A stretch of 64,000 nt of DNA from Roseicella sp. DB1501 (GTDB lineage: Bacteria; Pseudomonadota; Alphaproteobacteria; Acetobacterales; Acetobacteraceae), in the NCBI RefSeq assembly GCF_013112485.1, contig NZ_JABFHG010000001.1, forward strand, positions 558,001-622,000. Direction: 5' to 3'. The position numbers were made by a program, and so were the translations under genes. The notes beneath the pieces were generated by a model. That model searched no databases. It was not told the origin of the DNA and worked only from the letters and a program-made list of their open reading frames with translations. Positions 63,559-64,000 of this stretch are shown piece by piece; position 1 is the stretch's first letter, and every line of letters starts with the position of its first letter.

Positions 63559-64000
63559 ATGAGGATTGCCCTCCTCGTCCCGGCACCCTTCGAGACGCTC
63601 TCGGGCGGCTATATCTATGATCGGCGCATGGTCGAGGGCCTGCGCGCGCTCGGCCATGCGGTCGAGGTGGTGGAGCTCGCCGGCCGCCACCCGCTGCCCG
63701 ATGCGGCGGCCGAGGTGGCGGCGCGCGCCGCCCTCGCGGCGCTGCCCGAGGATGTGCGACCGGTCATCGACGGGCTCGGCCTGCCGGCCTTCGCCGAGTT
63801 CGCCGAGTCGCTCGCCGCCCGCCGCGCCATCGGCCTGATCCATCACCCGACGGCGCTCGAGCATGGCGCGCCGCAGGAGGACCGCGACGCGCTGCGCGGC
63901 ATCGAGCGCGACCTCTTCCCGCGCCTCGCCCGCATCCTCGCCACCTCGCCGCACACCGCGCAGCGCCTCGCCGCGGAGTTCGAGGTGCCGGCGGCGCGCA
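63559..64000 (+). CDS. Glycosyltransferase family 4 protein, 3' end cut by the window
   Basis: The open frame from ATG 63559 runs off the end. The first 147 residues begin RIALLVPAPFETLSGGYIYD, then RRMVEGLRALGHAVEVVELA, the N-terminal Rossmann half of a GT-B glycosyltransferase; IHHPTALEHG and RILATSPHTAQRLA follow, as in GT4 enzymes. The C-terminal nucleotide-sugar domain is outside the window. It lies 43 nt after the PTPS-like gene on the same strand, so it probably glycosylates that pathway's product. Confidence 0.85.
   Translation, partial: MRIALLVPAPFETLSGGYIYDRRMVEGLRALGHAVEVVELAGRHPLPDAAAEVAARAALAALPEDVRPVIDGLGLPAFAEFAESLAARRAIGLIHHPTALEHGAPQEDRDALRGIERDLFPRLARILATSPHTAQRLAAEFEVPAAR

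Overview
The window is a stretch of chromosome from a GC-rich alphaproteobacterium, most likely Acetobacteraceae of the Roseomonas type. The grounds are very high GC with strong third-position bias, three stand-alone tripartite-tricarboxylate receptors (Bug family), a short ~278-residue flagellin, and densely packed catabolic genes. I assign the family from gene content only. I saw no rRNA, tRNA, CRISPR array, transposase or phage gene. About 57 protein genes are supported, two of them cut by the window ends and one broken by a frameshift.

Layout. 1-5093: PilZ fragment, frameshifted polysaccharide deacetylase, orphan rutA, Crp/Fnr regulator, luciferase-like monooxygenase, small membrane protein. 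5371-10179 (minus): a catabolic run of amidase, fumarylacetoacetase-family hydrolase, Bug receptor and M20 peptidase. 10609-18022: malate synthase G, DMT exporter, MBL hydrolase plus amine oxidase, HWE-type sensor kinase. 18290-23021: rmlCBDA (dTDP-L-rhamnose) beside a flagellin gene. 23129-27555: Bug receptor, TcuA-like flavoprotein, GntR regulator and CitE-like lyase, a probable tricarboxylate or tricarballylate module. 27590-29870: stress and envelope genes. 29981-35960 (minus): phytanoyl-CoA dioxygenase-like gene, a complete TRAP transporter, then Bug receptor plus CaiB-type CoA-transferase. 36135-39651: CinA-like protein, SDR/acyl-CoA dehydrogenase pair, two lipoproteins. 39774-45926 (minus): three-gene RND efflux operon. 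46209-51252: TPP enzyme, membrane protein, orphan NMT1-like binding protein, flavin monooxygenase. 51268-55939 (minus): hsp20-lon-ftsH proteostasis operon, then a dicarboxylate symporter and a sigma-70 gene lacking the usual N-terminal region. 59801-64000: BON-LysM protein, mobA, and an operon of RibD-like reductase, MDR dehydrogenase, divergent pterin-synthase-like protein and GT4 glycosyltransferase that runs off the end.

Two things deserve most attention. First, several families of ~70-107-nt palindromic, MITE-like repeats lie at gene 3' ends. All four copies of one family sit in the same orientation just after a stop codon, and in five genes the stop codon lies inside a repeat. Second, the terminal operon (61292-64000+) joins pterin/flavin-type enzymes to a glycosyltransferase. 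Its PTPS-fold protein has lost the usual catalytic Cys and one zinc ligand, and its dehydrogenase has lost the zinc motif, so it may make an undescribed (glycosylated?) heterocyclic product.
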